Source: Aquilaria yunnanensis
Taxonomy: Eukaryota > Streptophyta > Magnoliopsida > Malvales > Thymelaeaceae
Length of the DNA: 64,000 nucleotides
Assembly: GCA_039654915.1 (NCBI GenBank)
Contig: CM077594.1
Span: 93,076,893-93,140,892, forward strand
Reading direction: 5' to 3'
Under the pieces are notes generated by a model, which was not told where the DNA came from, ran no database searches, and worked only from the letters and a program-made list of their open reading frames with translations. Shown piece after piece: positions 58,836 to 64,000 of this stretch (within the stretch, counting starts at the first letter, position 1; each line of letters starts with the position of its first letter). Position numbers and translations under genes: made by a program.

Positions 58836-60401
58836 AAGTTTTGTTTAAAAAAAATAAAAAAAAGGTTAAACGAAGTTATTATGGTGGACTAGAAAAATAA
58901 AAGAAACAAACCATGGTTTCCAAGATTTTTCTTTAGAATAAAATAAATAAATAAAGAAAAAAAAATTAGAGGCCAAAAAAATAAATGGAAAAACTCTAGT
59001 TATTAAATTTTGAGATTAAAATGACCAACAAACAAAAATCAGTGACTACAATGGGAAAATGTATGTGTTTTGAAAATGATAAATATTTCTTATGTTAGCA
59101 AAAAACAGTTTACTAAAATCTTTCATGTCTTATTAACACAAACTCCAATTTTCAATATCAATGAAAAATTTATCCACAAAAATTCACTTTCAATTTCAAC
59201 AATAATGGACTAAATTATTTTAGTAAACCATAGACCTTAAAGTAAATCATTAATGCTACAAAACTTAATCATCAATAATGAAAAAAAATAAATGAAACAT
59301 GAAAATTTATTTAATTTATGTTAATCAATTAATGGTTTAACTATTAACTTAATAAAGATAAAAAGAAAAAAAATTGACTAAATTCGCATCAACCATAACC
59401 ATAGTCAAAAGTTGGTAAACTATAATGATTAAGGTTTCATGTCAGAAAACAATAATAAAGAAATATAAAAAAAAAAAAAGTTTAGACCAAGCCAAAAAAT
59501 GAAAAAAACTTTAGGTATTAAGGATTTAATAATTGTCTTAATAAAGTTAAAAAATGATTATGGCATTTATAATGCAGGAAAACATTGAACAATTTACATG
59601 CAATAAGTTTTTCTGAAATTTTACTTATTAATGAATTAGCGTTAAAATGAAACCTTTTAAGAATCAAATACCATAATATAAATTGTGCACTATTTTAACT
59701 AATCAAAACTTTGAATTAAACTCATGTAAAGCACTCGTGCATTATGCAACTTGTGCTTCTGTTTCAATTAATTAAAATTTTGAATTTAACCTATCTAACT
59801 AAACCTTTGAATAAATCCATGTAAAAAATAATTTGGTATTTAATATGGTTAATGAAAAACATTTCTCTCATTTTCATTTAAGAATCTATCATTTCAAATT
59901 TAAACAACCCATATTTTATTTTTTTTTCTAAAAATTTCCAACAGATTAAAAAAGTTAGAGACTATTATGACATAATTGTTATATTGAGGACCAAAAGGGG
60001 GATTTGACCATTTAACCTGTGAAGTAAAAAAAAAAAACCAAAACCGCGTGCAGCGGGGGGGGCTTGCCAAGTGCCAACCATGGAGTTGAATGTTTGTTGA
60101 GGAGGGTAAATGCAGGTTTCCAAAAAATGAGGGACACAATGATAGGTTGCCCTAAACCTCAAGTGGGGTTTTAGTAATTTTCCAATGTGTATAATCCGTG
60201 TTTGGTCAAACTCGACTTTTACTTTTTTGGCTTTAATATTTTTAATCTTAGTTCATCTAAAAGCCAGAAATACTAAAATTAAAGGAGAAAAAAAAAAAAA
60301 GCAAAGTCCCACTTGAAGTCTTGCCTTACTTGACGAACTTACAAAGTGCATACACATTATAGGTGAGTCTAAGAACCTGATTTTGAAGGTTAGTGAAAAC
60401 A
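58836..60401. other. AT-rich intergenic DNA with MULE-like terminal remnant
   Basis: No gene. At about 60,100-60,185 the inverted strand reads a MULE-like end (GAAAATTACTAAAACCCC with TTGAGGTTTAGGGC), similar to those at 28.8, 32.9 and 43.3 kb. A G-run lies at 60,055-60,061. Confidence 0.45.
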
Positions 60402-60562
60402 CACCAGAAATCGTAATGATAGAATAAGATTCATTAAGAATGGCTTGCGTAAGGAATCTCTAGAAGATATTCGAGAGGTTCTTGAAGCGCATTCTTGCGG
60501 AATAGTGCAATTTGAGGTTGTTGGATTATGGATAATTTTCCAAAAAGAACGAGATCGTTACA
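60402..60562 (+). pseudogene. Isolated 161-bp fragment of the virus-like cysteine-rich gene
   Basis: Gapless match to copy 3 at 5180-5340 with three differences that I can count. At those three codons the fragment reads Arg, Asp and Glu, where copy 3 has Cys, Tyr and Asp; the Arg and Asp also occur in copy 2, so the fragment preserves an older sequence. The frame is open throughout. Flanking DNA on either side shows no further similarity to the cassette. Confidence 0.9.
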
Positions 60563-61523
60563 CATAGCATAAGTTTTCCTTAGAACAATCCTTCTCTAAT
60601 TCTCCAAGTCTAGTAATATATATGATCCTGCATACAATAAGACCAGAATTAAACAGAGCAACAGAGTAAAACAGAAACAAAATTACTGGGAGCAAACCAA
60701 AAACCTTTCATGTCAAGTACCGGGTTGATGATGATGAAGAGAAGTGATCCCTAGAATGTGAATCCGAGAATGATGATGGACCTGGCAGGGCAGTCTTAAA
60801 GGTCTCTCAAAATCAAACATTTTTTTCCTTTGAGCGTTTGACGGGGCGCGAGTCACAAGAGACAAGACTCGTATTTGTATTCTATAGTATACCTGACCAG
60901 CAAAAAGAGAGAGGGTTTAAAGCTTGCATTTACGGACATACTAAAGCTCGCTCGCTCCCCACCTTCTTTAATTACTTGATGTACGTACATTGATTCTTTG
61001 TAAGTGTCTGCAAGCAAAGCTATTTTGGAGAAAAAGAGAAATTAAAGAAGGGACGTAGTGAGAAAAAGATGAAACACAGCTTTTGTTATCTTCTTTCCTT
61101 TCCTCTTCTTTTTGGTCGTATTTTCACACCAAAGCCCCTTCTTCTTCTTCTTCCCACTAATTACCCTCTCCTTTTCCTGGCCGATGCAAAGATTAATTAT
61201 TTCAGAAACCAATTACTAACTCCAGGGAACTAATAAAATTCATGTTTTTTTTTAACCGACGCATACTGAAATCAGCAGATCACATATACTGCAAAATTAA
61301 AAGGAAAAAAAAAATCTGATGATGAGGATCTCTGTCTGTATATTTTCTGTGTTGATCCAGACACACGTGCGCCTGCACACACACACACACAAGCATGCAT
61401 GAAATGACAGTAACTGAAAACGCATTGAAGAGAAACAAGAAGTGCTGCTTCCCTTTGCTTTCCCTCTGCATCGATCAGAGCCAGCAAATCAATATTGTTA
61501 TTTGTACGCATAGAGAGGGGCTA

Positions 61524-61557
<34 letters not shown>

Positions 61558-63647
61558 AGGAAGCTCCAACCCGGGGGGAGGCATGAGGAGAAACAAAAGA
61601 CATGAATAATAATAATGATAATATGCAGAATGCAGTACTTACATATATATTTGCATGATCTTGATTGTTGTAAATGAGAGGGCGGTTGGGGGGAATGAAG
61701 CCTGGTCCGAAATCATTCCATCAAAATGCAATAATGTTTTCAATTTAGTTACTTAGTTTGGTGATTCCGAAAGAATGGTCTCGAGCCAGACAGCATTCCC
61801 CTCAACTGGGTTGAAGACAGGAGTGGAGAAGGGAACAAGACGCTGAGACAGATCCCTTTATATATATGTCTCTGTTTTCTCTTCTTGAGGAATGGGATAT
61901 TGAGGCCCAGGTTTATTTGCTCTCTCTCTCTCTCTCTCTCTCTCATCACTTTTCCTTTTGGGTGAGCTCTCGAGTGCTGACATAAGTCTCACTTTCTGGT
62001 TTCTACTCCACACCATAAGTAAAAACTCCCGCTTGTAATATTATCAGTGCCATTTCCAACACTTAAACTTGTCTTTTCTATACAAGTCATCATCCGCTTA
62101 TCATTTCAAATTAATTTTGGTCATTTTGTAGAATCAGGTAAGAATCACAAATAAAACCAATAATGTGGGCAATGTTATGAGATGAAGTGAGTAATAAAAC
62201 ATCTATGTTTTTTATTTTTGAAAAAAATTGAGAAATAGCATGTGTTATGACTTATGAGATGAAGTGAGCAATAACATAATGTAGAAATTCACTTTTAATT
62301 GGTGCACATATGAAGGACATAGGAGAAATATTAAGGTGTTTGGTGGAGGAAAATAAAACCAGTAATATGGGCAATATCAATTAATGAGCTCAAACCAAAT
62401 TAATCAATGAACTATACTATTTGAAGCAAGGGTCTGCTTCTTCTGCTCTCTCTAATTTCAGCATCTCATAAAAGCTCTCTTCTGACCTTCCCATGGCCAC
62501 TTCCCCCTCCCACTGGGCTGGTTAATTGTATAGCTCATGCCATGGAAATCATAACGTGGCTACAAGTGGCAAGCTAGTAACATTTGATGAGAGATCAATT
62601 AAAGTTTTTTTACTGATAAGCGCTGCTTGGAAACATTGATGTGATGATTACAGAACAGTACTGGGTTTGAACTAAAAGAAAAACGGGGACTGGTGATTAA
62701 GTGCGTCATTATATTCCTGGCAGAGCTGTTTAAAGGATGCCTCTTTTTGCTTCCCACTTGAGGAGAAAGGGAAAGGTTAGGTTGGGGTTGCAGAATCACT
62801 TCAATTATATTAGAGCAGACCACAAACGGTACTCTGATCCCTAGCTTAAATGACAAGAAAGAGGTTTCCCTGTTAATAGGTTTAACTGACAGCGGAGCAA
62901 GGTTTTAAGTTTCTTTCAAGTTAGAATGACTTCTAAGTATAATGTTTAAGTTTAAACGGGGTTACATACTGTTTAACCACTAATCTAAAAGGTTTCACAA
63001 AGTAATTGCCATGAAAGTAAGCTCCCCACCATCCTTGAAACGACGGGCGACAAGCCAAAGAGGAAAATAAAATGCAATCATTGAAAATGTACCGAAAATT
63101 CAAGGAAAAAGGTTAAAAAAGAATATTAAAGCCAGGCGTCCTTTTGACTAGAAAATTTTCTTCGCAGGACCAGGAGAGCAAATTCAGCTTGCAAAGCCCT
63201 CCTTTGCTTTTCAGTCACGGAAATTTTTTTTACCAACGAGAGGCGCCACAAATATGAATTAATTTCAAGAATTTGCTTGATGAAAAGGGAAAATTTCAAA
63301 GCATAGTAAGTGGGTCACTTGGCCCCTCTTTTTTGTTTCATCCCTCAAGAATCCACATCATTTCTCCAACAAAATAGACATGCATGAGATGGAGAGAAAC
63401 TTCGACAAGATCCAAGCACTGTAATAACACAACAGAAGTTGCAGCAAACAAGGGACTCTTTGTATATACCAAACAGACATAACTTACAAAAGATTTACAC
63501 TCGACACATCTGAAGAAAGATAACGACTAGTCAAATAAAACTTTGGGGACAGAGTTTGGATATTGTATGGAGAAAGTCATGACTCATTATAATGAAAAAG
63601 ATGGAGATCATTTCTCCTTTAAATTAGAAAACCGGAAGAAATTCAGC
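60563..63647. other. Intergenic region with microsatellites
   Basis: No gene is supported. It contains an AC run (61,375-61,391), an AT run (61,521-61,557) and a TC run (61,918-61,943). The last few hundred bases before 63,648 are probably the 3' untranslated region of the WVD2-like gene. Confidence 0.5.
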
Positions 63648-63956
63648 TCACGACTGGACACTGATGTCCCTATTACTTTGTCCATTTACCTCAGGTACAA
63701 CTGAACCGCCAGTCTCTTCAGTTTTCTCAGTCCTGTTCCTGGATTTCCGAGAAGCATGACCGTTCTCAACATTCCACAGATTCTTTTTGTTCGAAGACCC
63801 AGTGCTGGTAACAGCATTTGGTTTTAGGCTCCCAAGACTGTGACGGTTTGTCTGATGAGAAGTTCCTTTTACCTTCTCTGCTTCATTGGCACCCACTGCA
63901 TCGTTACAACTTTTCCTGCGCCCCAGCTTGGGTGACTTTGCACGAGTTGGTGGCAT
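63648..63956 (-). CDS. WVD2-like (TPX2-family) microtubule-associated protein, last exon
   Basis: The exon begins after a TGCAG acceptor (AG at 63958-63957) and reads PPTRAKSPKLGRRKSC, the phrase that closes the TPX2/KLEEK domain of plant WAVE-DAMPENED2-like proteins, which bind and bundle microtubules. The remaining roughly 85 residues are a Ser/Asn/Lys-rich tail ending at TGA 63650-63648. The earlier exons lie beyond the window. No lesion is visible. Which family member it is cannot be told from the tail. Confidence 0.85.
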   Translation of the reverse strand: MPPTRAKSPKLGRRKSCNDAVGANEAEKVKGTSHQTNRHSLGSLKPNAVTSTGSSNKKNLWNVENGHASRKSRNRTEKTEETGGSVVPEVNGQSNRDISVQS

Positions 63957-64000
63957 CTGCATCCACACCCAGCAAATATAAAATGTAAATACATATTAGC

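Overview
This window is nuclear DNA from a flowering plant, most likely a dicot. It has four intron-containing plant genes with GT..AG introns, AT-rich intergenic DNA, and a dense load of LTR retrotransposons, hAT and Mutator-like (MULE) elements, many with visible target-site duplications (TSDs). I cannot name the species.

Region 1 (1-16.0 kb) is retroelement DNA. At 8568-8586 a polypurine tract abuts an LTR (8587-11759), followed by a tRNA primer-binding-like site and a decayed pol of the Tat/Ogre type (Ty3/gypsy). The 8.5 kb before the LTR sits where Tat/Ogre elements keep their long, repeat-rich 3' untranslated region. Here it holds several tandem-repeat blocks, three tandem copies of a small gene whose cysteine-rich basic core resembles the nucleic-acid-binding proteins of carla- and vitiviruses, an intronless LOG-type cytokinin-activating enzyme pseudogene, and a hairpin-rich array. 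The first viral-like copy is an intact 182-codon ORF; copies 2 and 3 and the LOG gene are broken. Copies 2 and 3 and the LOG gene have similar TATA-centred promoters. This sense-strand gene cassette inside or beside a retrotransposon is the most unusual thing in the window. A 161-bp fragment of the viral-like gene also lies 55 kb away, at 60402-60562.

Region 2 (16.0-42.7 kb) holds three host genes: a GPN1-type GTPase (+, six exons), a TZP-like protein with two zinc knuckles and a PLUS3 domain (-, five exons), and a membrane-anchored START-domain protein (-, six exons). Between them lie a 2.2-kb hAT element with transposase relics, a 1.14-kb hAT MITE with a perfect 8-bp TSD, MULE-like termini, a 1.6-kb tandem duplication and a copia relic.

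Region 3 (42.7-60.4 kb) is dominated by a structurally complete but mutated Athila-type retrotransposon (45993-58830, minus strand, TSD ATTAA). It has gag, protease, RT/RNase H, integrase and a third ORF in the env position. Its LTRs carry CpG-rich palindromes that recur inside the element upstream of the third ORF.

Region 4 (60.4-64 kb) is intergenic DNA followed by the last exon of a WVD2-like (TPX2-family) microtubule-binding protein gene (-).

The host genes share no pathway. The elements interact by nesting and, perhaps, by carrying captured genes.
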